64,000 nt of DNA. Origin: Guadua angustifolia (Eukaryota > Streptophyta > Magnoliopsida > Poales > Poaceae). This document shows, piece after piece, positions 19,750-31,812 of this stretch. Where the stretch lies: assembly GCA_036346375.1 (NCBI GenBank), contig CM070511.1, positions 5,332,001-5,396,000 on the forward strand, written 5' to 3'. The notes beneath the pieces were generated by a model. That model did not search any database. It was given only the letters and a program-made list of their open reading frames with translations, and was not told where the DNA came from. The position numbers were made by a program, and so were the translations under genes. The first letter of the stretch is position 1. Each line of letters starts with the position of its first letter.

Positions 19750-22700
19750 TTACAGCTCGGCCATCTCGCGGGCAAGCTTCTCCTGCTCAAGCTCGGCGAC
19801 CTTGGCCCTCGTATGGCGGACGACTCGCTCACAGTTACGGAGAGCTACCGTGGAGGCATCCGCAGCCTGGCGCCGTTCGTCTTGGAGTTGGGCCATGGCG
19901 CTCGTCGCCACCCTTTTGGCGCGCTTGAGCCTCCCTTCGAGCTCCGAGATCATGGCCTCGAGCAGGCGGCGCTTTCGAGGAGGACGGCAGCGATCATGGC
20001 CCGGCCTTCTCCAGCGCCTCGACTTTGGCCCGCTCGTCCTCGACCGCCTTGCTAGCGCGCTCAAGCTTCTTTTCGAGCTCCAAGACCTTGGTATCGAGCT
20101 CGGGGGACGCCTTGGTCGAGGATGACGCTTGCTCAGCAGCGGCGTTCTCCAATGCCTCGACCTTGGCATGTTAAATGCAAAGCGCCTTGGCGAGGAAGGC
20201 GCCTACTCGGCGCGACCTTCTCCAAAGACCTCGACCTTGGCCTGCAGGGCCTCGAGCGCTGAGCCTGAGGATGAAGCTTGCTCTGCGGCGGCCTTCTCCA
20301 GTGACTCTACCTTGGTGCGCTCGGTCTCAAGTGCCTCGAGCGCCTTGGTCGCCCGGGTCCGTTCCTGCTCTACGGCTTTGAAGCCGAACTCGCGCTCGGA
20401 AGCCCTGGTTTGCTCGAGCTCGGCCGCGTGAGCCACCTCCTGCGCCACCATCATTTGGCGAAGGTCGTCGAGCTCCTTGGTCAGGCGCTCGAGCTCTGCC
20501 TGGTCGACCTCGATGGTCGTACAGAGCTTGGCGCGCTCCACCTCCCGCATCTCCACGACGTTCAAGAGCCCCCTGAGCACGTCGGCATGCTCGTGGAGAC
20601 CTTGCAGCCCTCGGGCGACGCTGCCGATTGCCTTAGAGGATAGGGAAAGTGGCCCAGTAAGCGGCGAAAAGCTTCGACCTAACGCGTTGCAGGGCATGAG
20701 GAGGGATCCCTTACCTCGCGAAGACGATTCTCGACGCGCGCACGGGTGAACTCTTCGTTCAGATCCTCGACTTCGAGATCGGTCGATCTCGTGCTCGCCA
20801 GCGCCACGAGTACGGATCGACCTCGACCTCCCGGTGTGTCGAGCTAGGGCGCCCGATCGCCCGCCTTGGCGGCGGTTTGAGTCTGCCCGCCCGCGGCCGG
20901 GTCCGACTCTCCGGCGATAAAAGCGCGGCGATAACTCACGGGCTCGGCCTCGGTTGTCAGGGCCCCGTCCGGCTTTCCGACAGGACATGCTACGCCAGCA
21001 ACATCAAGCCCAACCTCGATGGTCGGGGCTCCGCTCACCTCCGGCGCCCGGGGGGTGGCCGCCGGGTCCACCGCACGGTCCCCCACAGCGCTGTCCGTTC
21101 CCGCGGCTTGGAGCGCCGCAACCTCAGAACCAGACGCGGCCTCGGTGGCGGCAAGTGCTCCATGGCATGTGCCGTCTTGATGGCGGTGCGTCGCCTGATC
21201 TCGGCTTGCCGAGACAGTCGAGGCCAGTGAGCCGGGCGACCAAGCGGCAACCGTGGCACTCGGTGCCGTCCCACGCGATCGACCTCGGGGATCAGCGGGC
21301 TGCGGCCCCGCCTCGCCACGTGCTGAAATCTTGTTGGGCGCGAAATGGTTTTCCTCCTCGTCCGGGTCGTCGACCCCTTGGTAGAACTCACCAACCGGGG
21401 GTGAGCTTGGTGGCCCCGAGGTGGTCCGCATTGGGCGTGAAGGCTGGCGCGGGACCAACTCGAAGGTATCCTCCTCCTCGGACTCGGACTCGGATAACAG
21501 CCATCGTCAAAACGGGCAAGTTTCGAGCTCGGGTGCTCAAAGTCTGTGATAAAAAACATACACTAAGCCAGAAAGATGCGGGGAAGACAGTAGTACAGGA
21601 AGCCGGGAATTTACCTGGGTCGCCAGCCTCCGCCTCGTTGAGGGTTGGCGAAGGTCTTGTTGCCCCGAGGTTGATGGGAACCTTTAACGCTAACGTGTCC
21701 GCACAACGGGGTCTCGGGCCCACTTACGGCTCCAGTCCGTCCTTGGCGGGGCCCTAGCTTGAGGTTCCGTAGCCGGGGGTGGACTCGAGACCCTGGCGGC
21801 AGCCGCCGCGCTCTGCTACTGCAAAGAGGAGGACGCGTCAAACCAGCAAGGTGCACAAGCACGGGCTCGGGGGCTCGACCGGTGAGGTCCTTACCGTGAC
21901 GCGGTCCCCCCACTCGGCGTAGCGCTTCTTCGCCTCCGGGTGGCTTGCTCCAGCAGGGGGAGGTCTCTTCCTCCCTTTCTTGCCCTTGCCCCCGCCGGGC
22001 AGCGCGAGCATCCTCCTGGTCGTCTCCAACAACTCCTGGTGATCCTGCGAGCTAGCAAGGCTCAGGAAGGGGCTCATGGGCACGTGACTCGAGCGCTTGG
22101 TTAGATGGCTTACCTCGGTCTTTCGGCGAACACGCTTCTTGGGGCGGGTCGCCAATGGCGTACTCATCGCGCGGCTTCGAACATCTCGGTTATCACAAGC
22201 GACCGAGGATTCGCCGGTCTTCTTGAAAAAGAAGCTGCTGTCAGGAAGGATCGAAAGGTGGACTCGAGCAAGACCTTGGGGCAAGAAGGCTTACCGGACG
22301 CATCCTCGCGGGTCGGGTCATCGCGCCCCTGGATCTCGTAGAACGGGTGCATCCTCCTCTGAAGAGGGGACACGCAATTCCGCAGGAAGTCGTTGGCAAT
22401 CTTTGCCGTTGAGGCAGCGTGGCACAGATGTGTATGAGGGCGATGGATTCCTCATCGACCTCGAGGTCGTCCGCCTCCGGGGTCTCCTTCTTCCCGGGAA
22501 GGGGGGCCCCCTCGTACACCAGCGTGCCAACCTCGCCCCTCTTCAGGTAAAACCACCGCTCGGACCATGGGCCGAGGGAGTCCCGAGGTTGGAACTTGGG
22601 GAAGGCCCACTTGAGCCCGACCTGTTGCCGGAAGTAGAGGCATCCGACCACGGGGTCCTTCCCGGAGCGGAAGAGGTTGAAGTACCGGAAGAAGAGCGAG

Positions 22701-23005
22701 GGGGTCAGAAGGACCCCTAGGAATCCCTCGCATAGATGGGAGAAGATGGTGAGAAGGAGAACAGAGTTTGGCACCAGGTTGATGAGCTCGATGTCACAGC
22801 TGGAAAGGACCCTCGCGACGAACTCGCTCTCCGGGGTCCGCAGGCCGAAGAGGACATAGTGCTCAGTGCAAACGATCTCGTCATCCTTGGGGTGCGGCTC
22901 GGTCTCGTTGCCTGGCAGCCGCCATACGAATGGATCAAGCAGTCCCAGGGCCTCGAGTTCCTTCATCCTCGTGGACGACAACGTGCTCCTCCCTAGCTTG
23001 GCCAT
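19750..23005 (-). CDS. Extra antisense gene of element H: putative gypsy-type transposon domain plus coiled coil, multi-exon, damaged
   Basis: Antisense to H's gag-pol, between pol and the 3' LTR. The upstream open frame extends to 23104, but the conserved start is MAKLGRSTL at 23005, also the start in E2. The N-terminal domain (22241-23005: KELEALGLLDPF, SCDIELINLVPNS, HLCEGFLGVLLTPSLFFRYFN, VGLKWAFPKFQ) matches the plant 'putative gypsy type transposon' family (PF04195, from memory). Four short intron-like gaps with GT-AG ends follow: 22222-22294, 22045-22113, 21819-21894 and 21544-21614. The last part, 21543-19750, is Pro/Ala-rich, then a long coiled coil (20690-20203, KELDDLRQMM and AAELEQTRASE). 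Stops and shifts between 20843 and 20690 and near 20200 break it. The role of this family is unknown. Tat relatives such as Grande have an antisense gene at this place. Confidence 0.72.
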
Positions 23006-23423
23006 GGCGATCGTGTCGATTTTGGTCGAAAGGTGGGGGAGGAGATTTTCGCTTGGGCATGGAGGTGTGGAAGACAAAGGGCGCTGGTCGGGAGTCTTTC
23101 TCAAACAGACGCTGCGGTTTCAGGTTTAAAGGCTGCGTCGCCGTTGAAACTAGTCCGCGGCGCTTCGAAGGGCGCGCCGGCCACGATTTGACAAGAGCAG
23201 TTAAGGCCTGGGCTGCGGTTTCGAGACACAGCAGGTGTCACCAACCGTTTGCATCCGTACCGGGGTTTCGGAGATCAAGAGGCGCCAGGTGTCGCTTGGT
23301 CACGGCCTGGCGTTACGTTTCCGCCCGACCTCGACCTCAAGAGAATTCTAGGAATCGGTCCCGACTATAGAGACTCAAGGTCGGCCCGTTTTCCAGCCAC
23401 GACCTTAAGCCTCGGGGGCTAGC

Positions 23424-24098
23424 TGACGAGAGCTGGGCGTCCCTTGACTGGCCGGCGCATGGTCAATGGATCCCCCATGCTCGGGAGGCCCCCGGCCACG
23501 ACCTGGGTGCGTGCCGAGGCGCTCGACCTAGAGCGCGGTGGACCCGAGCGCGGCCCCGCTCGACCTCGAGCTCAGGCGGGCCCTTGTTCGGAGCCGTAGT
23601 CCACCCTTGGATTTCGGATCGAGCATTTGACCAGCGGTTGCCCAAGGCGCGGGTCGTGGGGTAGGAGCAGATGCGTGCAACAAGTTCGGGCGATTCTTGC
23701 GCCAGCCCTTAACGTGCATGAAGGCCACTTCCCGGGAATCTCTCCCGTCCGTTGCGTGCAGAAGAGGTATAAAGACCAAGGATGCGCAGTCTTTTGGGGG
23801 ACACGAACACGACACACCATAGCTCGAGCTTAGGCATAGCCACTGTCAAAACTTGAGCTGTAATACATTCCTGTACTAGGAAACAGTTAAGAATACCACC
23901 GCAAGGCGACTGGAGTAGAGCTATTACCCTCACGGGGGCTCGAACCAGTATAAACCTCTGTCTCACGCTCGTTGTCGTCTTGCTCCGACCATCGTCGCGT
24001 CTACTCTTTTCCTCCGTTTGAGCGAAGCGCAGCTCGGGTCCCGCATCATACTGACCCCCCATCTCATTTCTTGCGGTTGGCGATCCCGATCGTCGACA
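23424..24098 (+). repeat. 3' LTR of element H (675 bp)
   Basis: Starts TGACGAGAGCTGGG right after the purine tract CCTCGGGGGCTAGC (23410-23423) and ends CGATCGTCGACA at 24098. A TATAAAG box lies at 23768-23774. It is the inverted equivalent of both E2 LTRs. The following ATGAG (24099-24103) is the probable target duplication; the partner copy would be left of the window. Confidence 0.85.
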
Positions 24099-24103
24099 AT
24101 GAG

Positions 24104-24605
24104 GTATGAAGGACAATGCCACGGTGTTATGTGTAATAAATGAGTCGTGGGTCGACGTGGAAGTTGGAATGATGGGTGTAATTAATGTGTTGTAGATAAG
24201 TATAGCGTCACCCTCTCCCCTGTCCAAGCCAATCCGTCTATATAAGGGTGCCTCGGTGCATGGAGAGAGGGGAGAATGAGAAACATAAGGAACGATACAC
24301 ACGTAGGAGCACAAGACTAGCAGAACCACTGTAATCGCCTACACCTTTCCTCAACAAAGATCTAGCAGGACATAGGGCCATTACCCGAGCTGGGGGCCTG
24401 AACCTGGGTATATCGCCATGTCCATCAGTCTGTTGTTCTCTGGGATCCATCGTAGAGACATTAGGGTTTCCAGCCATGAAGACGCCCTCTACTGAACCAT
24501 ACCTTCCGTCTAGGGAGGGGTCAACCCTGTTCATTGACGTGGTCTTGTCAGGTGGAATACGCCGACACAGTTGTTACCGGGGTTAATTATGCAAGTCACC
24601 ATAGC
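24104..24605 (+). repeat. LTR end of element G
   Basis: Promoter-like TATATAAGG at about 24238-24247, then a leader running to the primer site. CACC at about 24597 may be near the LTR 3' end. The left part of this LTR was displaced by H. The ORF on minus that runs through here into H's LTR (23709-24329) is an artefact of the junction. Confidence 0.5.
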
Positions 24606-24617
24606 TGGTATTAGAGC
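24606..24617 (+). other. Primer-binding site of element G (tRNA-Met type)
   Basis: TGGTATTAGAGC differs by one base from TGGTATCAGAGC, the complement of the initiator tRNA-Met 3' end used by most plant LTR elements. Confidence 0.65.
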
Positions 24618-24805
24618 ACTGGCTATGACAATCACTTTATAGATAATTAGAGTCTTAATAGAAAGGTAGGTAAAAAGTAGGATATCCTAACTATATGGCT
24701 CTAACTATATATATTACCTCTCATCTTGTCATTTATTAAATTGCTAATTTATTTAATAATTTTGCAAATCTGGTTACCTCTACTAATTAGCCACCTTTTT
24801 GCAGG

Positions 24806-25776
24806 ATGACACGTACTAGGCTCCCCGCGGCGCAGGTGCAGGGTCCGCATATCATCACATTGTCCCAGATAGTCGTAGAGTTAGGAGGGAGATGGATAGA
24901 ATATTTTCTTAAGCCGTTTGATGATTTGTCTACCCCTAAGGTAGGAGTGGTAGTGACTGGGTTGACTATACAACCTAGCTACGAGGAGTTCATCTCCTTG
25001 TGTCGTCATGTAGATCATTTTCTACCCCTGTAGGATGCCGCAAGGAAGGCTATTCTAGCTCTCAGGGCACAGTTTGCGAGTCACCTGAGCAGCTCCTCCT
25101 TTAGTGAGTTCCCCCTATGTACTCAAGGAGTCTCTCATCATCCAGCCCCTTCCACACCCCATCATTAGATAGCTAGTGAGGCTTCAGGACCTTCAGACCG
25201 GAGGGTCACTAACCACTATAAGATAGCTGCCGCTGCCATGTACTGTGAGGGGGTAAATGAGGCGATGACAGATGCTGAGGATGGGGCGACGTACTTTCGT
25301 CAGTAGTACAGTGAGGCTGAGTCAGCCCATCAGACCCTAGAGTCCATGCTCCTAAACATGATGCTCCATCCCCTATGCCAGAGGCCGACTCTGATGTAGA
25401 TCCCTTCGCTACACTTGACTCTCTAGTTGCTCGCACACTAGCTCCACCACCTCCAGCAGCAGTACCTCCTCACCAGTTCACTTTCTTCCTAGAGATAGAT
25501 GTCCCAACTCTAGTGTATCCCCCATACCCCTACCCAGCTCCTCCAGAGTATGGTGTTCCTATTCCATCATATATGTTTGTTCCCTCCACCTCTTACCCCA
25601 CGCCACTCCGTAGTCAGCCCTCGTGTTGCACCAGCCGCATGAGTGTGCACCTCGGTCCTATTCTCGAGGCTACACAACTCGACGCATTTATAGGGCACCC
25701 AGGCCAGGGCACTAGTGCAGGAGTTCAGGGTCATGGAGGAGTAGAGGATCCTGAGGACCTTGAGGAGGTAGACTAG
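24806..25776 (+). pseudogene. Leader reading frame of element G, unknown product, broken
   Basis: Starts ATGACACGTACTAGG right after a splice-acceptor-like TTTTTGCAG (24797-24805). Two linked open parts, 24806-25033 (75 codons) and 25375-25776 (133 codons), are joined by a stretch that reads well apart from three stops and one frameshift (DAARKAILALRAQF near 25033, NHYKIAAAAMYCEGVNEAM near 25210). The C-terminal part is rich in Pro and Tyr (PPYPYPAPPEYGVP). The total would be about 320 residues. I do not recognise it. The block VGVVVTG...DAARKAILALR looks loosely like a double-stranded RNA-binding fold, which is a weak guess. It could be a divergent gag N-terminus. Confidence 0.45.
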
Positions 25777-27050
25777 AGTAGAGGGTGGGGTAGTAGTGTC
25801 AGAGTGGTGTTGTGTAGTGGTCTATTGTCATAATTTGTATGAGACAATATCCTTATCTTGTATGACCCTTATGTACCTATTTATGTATGTCAAGACCATT
25901 ATTAATGATGTTTCCATGCTTTAAATTCTAGTAATTGCTTGTTTTCATGCTAGCATGCTTTCTTCTTGAGCCATGATATGTGTATGCTGTTATTTGATTT
26001 ATATACTGTTGTCATTTTCATTCTAGCATGATAATTAATATTTTGGGGCTGCTGTCGTCTTCCATTAAAAATGTTATTTGCCATGAAAAATATGTTGTTA
26101 CTGGTAGAAATCATGCTTATCTTCATATGTTGCCCCTAGGTCATCATGAGCATGCATGTATTGATCGATATCTGGATGTTATCTTCCTGTTGCATGACAA
26201 TTTATGATGTGAATAGCTGCTGCCCTCATATGTAAACCATGCATCTCATCATGTCCTGCAAGCTATTAATTGTTAAAAATCATGAATTATATTCATATGT
26301 TGCTTATATGTCATCATGAGTAGCCTTTGCACTCAACATAGGTTAGAGAGATTCATATAGTTGCTAATTTGTGCTATTCCTGTGGTAGAGATCAAATTGT
26401 GTATATATGGCTACATATATACTTAATAGTGGTGACAGCACATAGGAGCTAAGGAGTAGGAAATGGACCCGAACCCGTTTTGTCCGCGGTGTGCCTGGGC
26501 GCATGGATCCACGGTGTGCTCGAGCGTAGAGTCTCGAGGAGTTTTTCGTGCTCACCCAAACAAGTTTGTCGTTTATTCATTGGTTCTTATGTTCTTATAG
26601 TTCTTTTGTACATAGGGAGGCTCGAGTACGTTAATCTCGGGGAGTTCTTGGTGCTCGATCATTAGGATTGTTTTTGTTTATTTCTAATTGCGATTTATGC
26701 TTTTTCTTATAAGATGGTAGTTAGGTTGAGTCAAGAGTCTTGTATGGAGTGGCAAATGAGAGCAGTGAGATATGTTCTTTCCTCTCTTTTCTTAAAAACA
26801 AAGCCTTAATAGTTTCTAATCACAAGAACACCTCTCACCTCATATGCAAGTGCTCTTAACCACTAAAAAATTGACTCATGTTCTATTACAACAAGACCTC
26901 TTGTCTCATGAATAAATTCTGGATATGAGTAGCTGTCCAACATTCCTTATATCTTTCTAGCTAATATAAGAGAGGCTAATAAAAGATAAATTATGTTCCA
27001 AATAAAATCTAATCATCATGCCATGCATCCATCCTGTCTTTCTTTTACAG
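25777..27050 (+). other. Non-coding stretch between leader frame and gag of element G
   Basis: AT-rich with no reading frame worth naming. It ends in CTTTCTTTTACAG (27038-27050), a good splice acceptor directly before the gag ATG, so this may be an intron of the element. I see no repeat boundary inside it. Confidence 0.4.
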
Positions 27051-27052
27051 GC

Positions 27053-27265
27053 ATGTCAAACCGTGAAATTAAAGAGCAAGACCTGATCCTTAGGTTGGGG
27101 TCTACTTAGAATTAGCCAGATGTTCCAGAGTCACCTACAGTTCTAGTTCATGATCTTAATCAACCTCAACCTCCTAAGTCCAGGTAGCCCACCCCTCCTG
27201 GTGATAATGTCAGCACTGCCAAGTCTCCTGAGAAGTCAGGTCAGCTAGAGCGAGTTCTCATGTTC
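27053..27265 (+). pseudogene. gag N-terminus of element G, before solo LTR A
   Basis: Starts MSNREIKEQDLILRLGS at 27053, then a stop at 27107 and a Pro-rich part (NQPQPPKSR, TPPGDN). It continues after the solo LTR at 30936: ignoring the LTR and one ATGGA copy, the reading passes directly into GELQTFSKATKPLE. Confidence 0.5.
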
Positions 27266-27270
27266 ATGGA
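27266..27270. repeat. Target site duplication ATGGA, left of solo LTR A
   Basis: ATGGA directly precedes the LTR and recurs at 30936-30940 directly after it. Confidence 0.85.
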
Positions 27271-30200
27271 TGTAACATCCCAAAATTTGGTTATTTTGAA
27301 TTTTATAATTTATTCTGAAATTTTTGAGAATTTTTGGAATTTATTTGAATTTCTGGGATTTAACACTTCTTTGAAAATGTCTTAAAATATTTTCTGGAAT
27401 TTTTCTAGAATTTTTCTGATATTTTAAGTGCTTCAAAGAATTTAAATGAATATCGGGAATTAATTTTATTCGAAATCGATGGAAAATCAATGAACGATGT
27501 GGGCGAGCCCATTCTTTGTCTTGTGCCTTCGAAAACCCTAAAGTCATGGATCTCGGTAGCTCGATCCGCATCGCACGGTTGTCAATCGCCCGCGTCGTTT
27601 CGTCACCTTGCGCCGTTGGATTGCCACCGCGTGTATGCACGAGATGCGTCCACGTCGTCTCATCTTCGTCTTCGGGTAACGCCGCCGTCGCCGTGTGTTG
27701 CGGTCAGTAACCGTCGCCATTACTCGTCGGTGAGTGATTCTTCCGTTTCCCGAGAACCTTTTGAGCCCTTTCACGTTTCCGCACCTTTTGAGCCCTTTCA
27801 CGTTTCCCGAGAACCACCGTAGCTCCCACGTGCACTCGCCGTAGTTTTGAGACTCTCCGCCGTTGTTTGCGTCGCCGTCGGTGACTCTCCGCCGTCGCTG
27901 TGACCACCAGAGTAACCCCCGCGACGAGCCGCACCCGTGGAGCCAACCCTTGTCACCGGAGCCGCACCAGAGCGCCATCGGAGCCGTCGTCTTCTTCAAC
28001 TCCGGTCATCTGTCTCCACCGCGCCATCGTCGAGTTCCTGAAGCCTGTCGACCGTCCGATCTTCATCGAACGACTGCGATTGCAGCACATCGCCATCGAA
28101 ACAGTGAGTCTCATCTTCACCTCTTAGCCGTAGATCTAGAGATAAATTGCAAGGATAGCGCCACGTGCCCGTAGCGGGATCGCCCACGTGTGCTTCTAGT
28201 TGCTTTAATGTTAGTCGTTGGATTCATGTTGGATGGCTTAGATCTAGCCACGTAGCGCGCCATAGTGCAGTAAACATCATCTTCAATTGTCCGCCGTTAG
28301 ATCTAGATCGAGTGATTCTAGTATAGCCACGTAGATGAATTAACCGTAGCCATTGGATCCGTGTTAATAGCGTAAGAACTGATTAGATCTAGACCGTCGG
28401 ATCCTATTTGTGCGATTCGATCGCCCATCGTCGCGCCAAAATTATACGTCGCCCATCTCGCCGCGGGAATTTGGTTTAATCTGGGCCGTCGATTTTTAAA
28501 TTTACGGTTTGGATTAGCCACTAGCCGGTTAGTCCGTCTTGTGCGTGTCGCCGCGAGAACCGAGCGTCGTGTCGGGTATTGCTGACGCCGCCGAATTAAT
28601 TTTAGCCATTAGATCTTGATCCGAGGGTTGATATTGCGCCATGTGTCGACTCCGGAGTAGCCAAGCCGAAGCGTCGGGTTAGATCCGGCCGTTCATTTTA
28701 AATCGGACGGGATTAAATGGAGCTCTCGGTTGATAATGTGCCGACGCGTGTCACGGCCAGATCGTGCCACGTGTCATGCTGATGTTAGCAGCTGATGTCA
28801 TCGGTGGGGCCCACATGTCAGACGTAATACCGTGGGTGCTGACGTCATCCATGACATCATCAGTGACGTCACCAATGACGTCAGCAAGTGGGGTCCACGT
28901 GTCAGTGAGTGAATAGTAAATGCTGACATTATGCTTACGTAATAAATTGATTTTTCTTTAGAAAAATAATTCGGTAAAAATAAAACCCAGAACTGACGTC
29001 ATGTTGACGTCATAATTATGGATTTTTCCGTATAAAAAAATAAATAAGGTAATTCGGTTTATTGATTTAAATTTATTTCCAAACTTCAAATGGCTATAAC
29101 TTTTGCGTTTTAACTCCAATTTGAGTGATTCTAATTTATAAAAATTTGTAAAATCAACATCTATTTATTGGTGAATTTTGTAGAATTTTTAGAGTTGAGT
29201 TTGCTCTCTAGAAAATATGTTTATTGTGTGCACATTGATTTCGCGTAGACGTTAATCTGCCGGAGGGTTTCGAGGGAGGATTTTCAGAACAAGAACCAAC
29301 TCTAGATCAAGATCAGCAGCTTTTCGAAGGCAAGTTATGCTTTGACCATGTTGCTCCTAAGTTTCTGAAATGTATTTTGTTTCAAATTATGCATGCTAAT
29401 TCAACTAAAAATGGATTCAAATATTTGGGGTGAATTAGCTAATCAACCAAATTGTTAATGTCACCTTGCTATTAATATTGTATGCCATGATTCCTTTGAT
29501 AACCTAAGTGGAAAATACTAGTTGGTTGATAATATTGTGCCAACACGGGAGGCTAGACCGTGAATAGTTGCTTAGTCATGCATATAACGTGAATGATCTT
29601 TTCAATTACAAATGCAACTTTGACTAAAGAATAGTGAATGCATTTTGATAAAAGGTGGAATGATGTTGGTATTGACACTGGAATGTAGAGACCCGTGTGG
29701 TTCTACATGAAGGATGATTACGGGCATGTGTTACACTGGTAAACAATTGGGGATGGAATTGATTTAGACCGGGGCAAGTGGACCGAGCCTTTGTGCTAGG
29801 TGGGCCTTCGTGGCATTTGGGGGATTTTGAGTGATGAGAGGGCTGTGTGCCAACTTTGAGAGAAGGAAGTCTTGCCTTGGTCAGTTAAGGACCTTACCTT
29901 GCAAGCCTTTGACCCGAGTCACTCGTACAACCACATGTCTAAATGGGAAGACCTAGTTTAGTAGGATTCTGATGTCTTGCCTTTGATACCTCGGGGTGGC
30001 AGTTACACGGGGTAATCAGATGGGAGGCGTGCTATGCTACTTTACTTGGTACCCTATCCAGCGGTGTTAAATCATCCTATACTTCGCTCTGAGTGAGGGA
30101 AGTGATAGTGAAGGCAACCCGGAGAGGTTCTTAGGTGGAGATAGAAGTCTCTGAAAGGCTTTGTTACGGTCAATTGCCTTTGTGGCGTGCGAATGTATCT

Positions 30201-30935
30201 TGTGGGTAAAGTGTACAACCTCTGCAGAGTGTTAAAAACTGTTCGAATAGCCGAGTCCACGGTACTGGACAATGCTCGGGGATTATAGTCAAGGGGTAGT
30301 GTTATGAAAATAAAATGGGGTGGATGGCTGTATGCCAAAGTTAATGATGAAAGATGATTAAGGACTGTGTGTCCAAAATATTGTGGAAAACAATTGAGAT
30401 ACTTACTATGATACTAAAGTTTTGCTGCTTTGAACCTAAGTAAATAGTAATTTGAAATATTGATGCAAAGCAAAATAACCAATCGAGTCTTTCCTTTGTA
30501 ATAAGTCATGCATGTAGTAAATAGATCTGCATTTTGTGCATGACTTGTTGAGTACGGTGTCTACTCACCCTTGCGGACAAACTTACCAGAAGAAGAGACT
30601 ACGCCTGCCTATGAAGAGGAGTTTGTTGAAGAGCCGGAGAACTAGGGAAGCAAGCCTCAGTCAGGGCGCCTGTGGTGAAGATGGATCACTACGATGTTAT
30701 TTACCATTCCGCTGTTGAACTATATTACTCTGATTATTGTAAGCCCTGTGTGGCAGATTATTGTAAGGGACCATAAGGTCACACAACTCGTTTATATACA
30801 TGTTTGCAGTACTTATTTAATATTCCGCTATGTATGATGTGATATTATACCCTGTTTAGCCAGTGTGCACTAGCGCAATCCTGGACTAGTGCAAAATACA
30901 CAGAGTGTCCGGATTTGCAGATTCGGGCCACGACA
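27271..30935 (+). mobile_element. Solo LTR A (3665 bp)
   Basis: Starts TGTAACATCCCAAAATTTGG and ends GGGCCACGACA, flanked by perfect 5-bp duplications and with gag of element G on both sides. No internal region or primer site is present, so it formed by recombination between two LTRs. The 5' part holds GC-rich short frames (27490-28170) and the motif CGCGTAGACG near 29243. The 3' part ends with ACTAGTGCAAAATACAC. Sequence and layout match LTR B (33735-36688, inverted) and the start of LTR C (31813). Short ORFs inside are not genes. Confidence 0.85.
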
Positions 30936-31774
30936 ATGGAGAACTCCAGACTTTCTCGAAGGCCACAAAACCTCTTGAAGCAGTTGATTGGCTTCTAGAG
31001 ATTGAAAAGAAACTCTTTATAGTTGGATGTTCAGAAGAAGAGAGTCTAGTTTGCCACCTACCAACTCACTGGGCCTGTGGCAACATGGTGGACCAATTAT
31101 TGCTACACCCGTACCTCTGATCAGCCTATTTCTTGGGCAAAATTCACATCTCAGTTCTGTATCACCCATGTTCCTTTGGGTGAGATGGATATCAAAAAGA
31201 GAGTTTTGGGATTTAATCCAAGGTAATAGAAAGGTCTCTGAGTATTTGAATAAGTTTAATTAATTGTCTCGATATGCCCTAGAAGAAGTAGACACAGAGG
31301 CCAAAAAGATTTATAGATTCCAAAAGGGTATGAACCCACAGTTGAGAGCGCAATTGGCTCCTCTTAGAATCACAGAGTTCCAAGATTTAGATGATAGGGC
31401 CGTCATAGCAGAAAGTGAGCAAGCCTTATTGAATGAGGAGAGAAGGAAGAAAGCTAGGTTTGATCCTAGTCCATCCAAGTCCAATCAACCAAGGCCATTC
31501 AAACCTCCTGTGTGAATTAGATATCCAGCACCTCGGCCCTATGTAGTTGCTCCAGTTCAGCGTCCTCAGTTCTTCCAGCCTAGAGCTCCAGTTAAATGCT
31601 ATAAGTGCGAAGGACCCCATTTTATCAATATTTGTCCTCAAATGGCTAATAAGTGCTACAACTGTGGTCAAGACGGCCACAAGAAGATTAACTATCCCCT
31701 TCCTCCTAATCAAGGTGGACAGAACAACCCTGTGAGGCCTCAAAGTCATCCACCCATGGTAGGACACGTGTAAG
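30936..31774 (+). pseudogene. gag of element G after solo LTR A, with two zinc knuckles
   Basis: Reads GELQTFSKATKPLEAVDWLL, then (after a shift) ISWAKFTSQFCITHVPLGEMDIKKREFWDL and YLNKFN, a stop at 31261, and a long good part (31264-31515: EVDTEAKKIYRFQKGMNPQL, ITEFQDLDDRAVIAE). After another stop come CYKCEGPHFINIC, a knuckle short by one residue, and CYNCGQDGHKKINYP, where the last Cys is Tyr. This is typical Tekay/Del-type chromovirus gag. It ends before LTR C. Confidence 0.75.
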
Positions 31775-31812
31775 GCCACTATCCAGCATCATCTTCACAT
31801 GGGTCCAGTAGA

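Larger units (their letters stand above)
1..24098 (+). mobile_element. Outer Tat-lineage Ty3/gypsy element H (5' end outside window, split by E2)
   Basis: A plus-strand LTR retrotransposon whose 5' LTR and first gag codons lie before base 1. Order seen: gag, protease, RT, RNase H with a second RNase H-like domain, integrase, non-coding spacer, an antisense extra gene and the 3' LTR ending in CA at 24098. It is interrupted at 5063-19279 by the minus-strand copy E2. The join is supported by E2's own unbroken spacer: read on minus at about 12830-12710 it matches H up to 5067 and then H from 19280 onward. Extra RNase H plus an extra gene between pol and the LTR is the known Tat pattern (RIRE2, Grande, Retand). 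All frames are broken, so it is non-autonomous now. The likely 3' target duplication is ATGAG (24099-24103); its partner is off-window. Confidence 0.85.
24099..31812 (+). mobile_element. Old Ty3-like element G, 5' part only, split by solo LTR A
   Basis: DNA into which H inserted. It shows an LTR end, a tRNA-Met-type primer site, a leader reading frame and a gag with zinc knuckles, all on plus. Solo LTR A (27271-30935) splits gag, and the element breaks off at 31812 where LTR C begins. No pol is present. The gag style (TFSKATKPLEAVDWLLEIEK) is that of plant chromoviruses of the Tekay/Del type. It is the oldest layer on this side. Confidence 0.65.

Noticed and set aside
23709..24329. 206-codon minus ORF
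   Set aside because: Spans the H LTR and the flank of element G; a chance frame across an insertion junction.
27490..28174. ORFs of 75-151 codons in solo LTR A
   Set aside because: Arg-rich composition artefacts in a GC-rich leader, no counterpart in LTR B or C.
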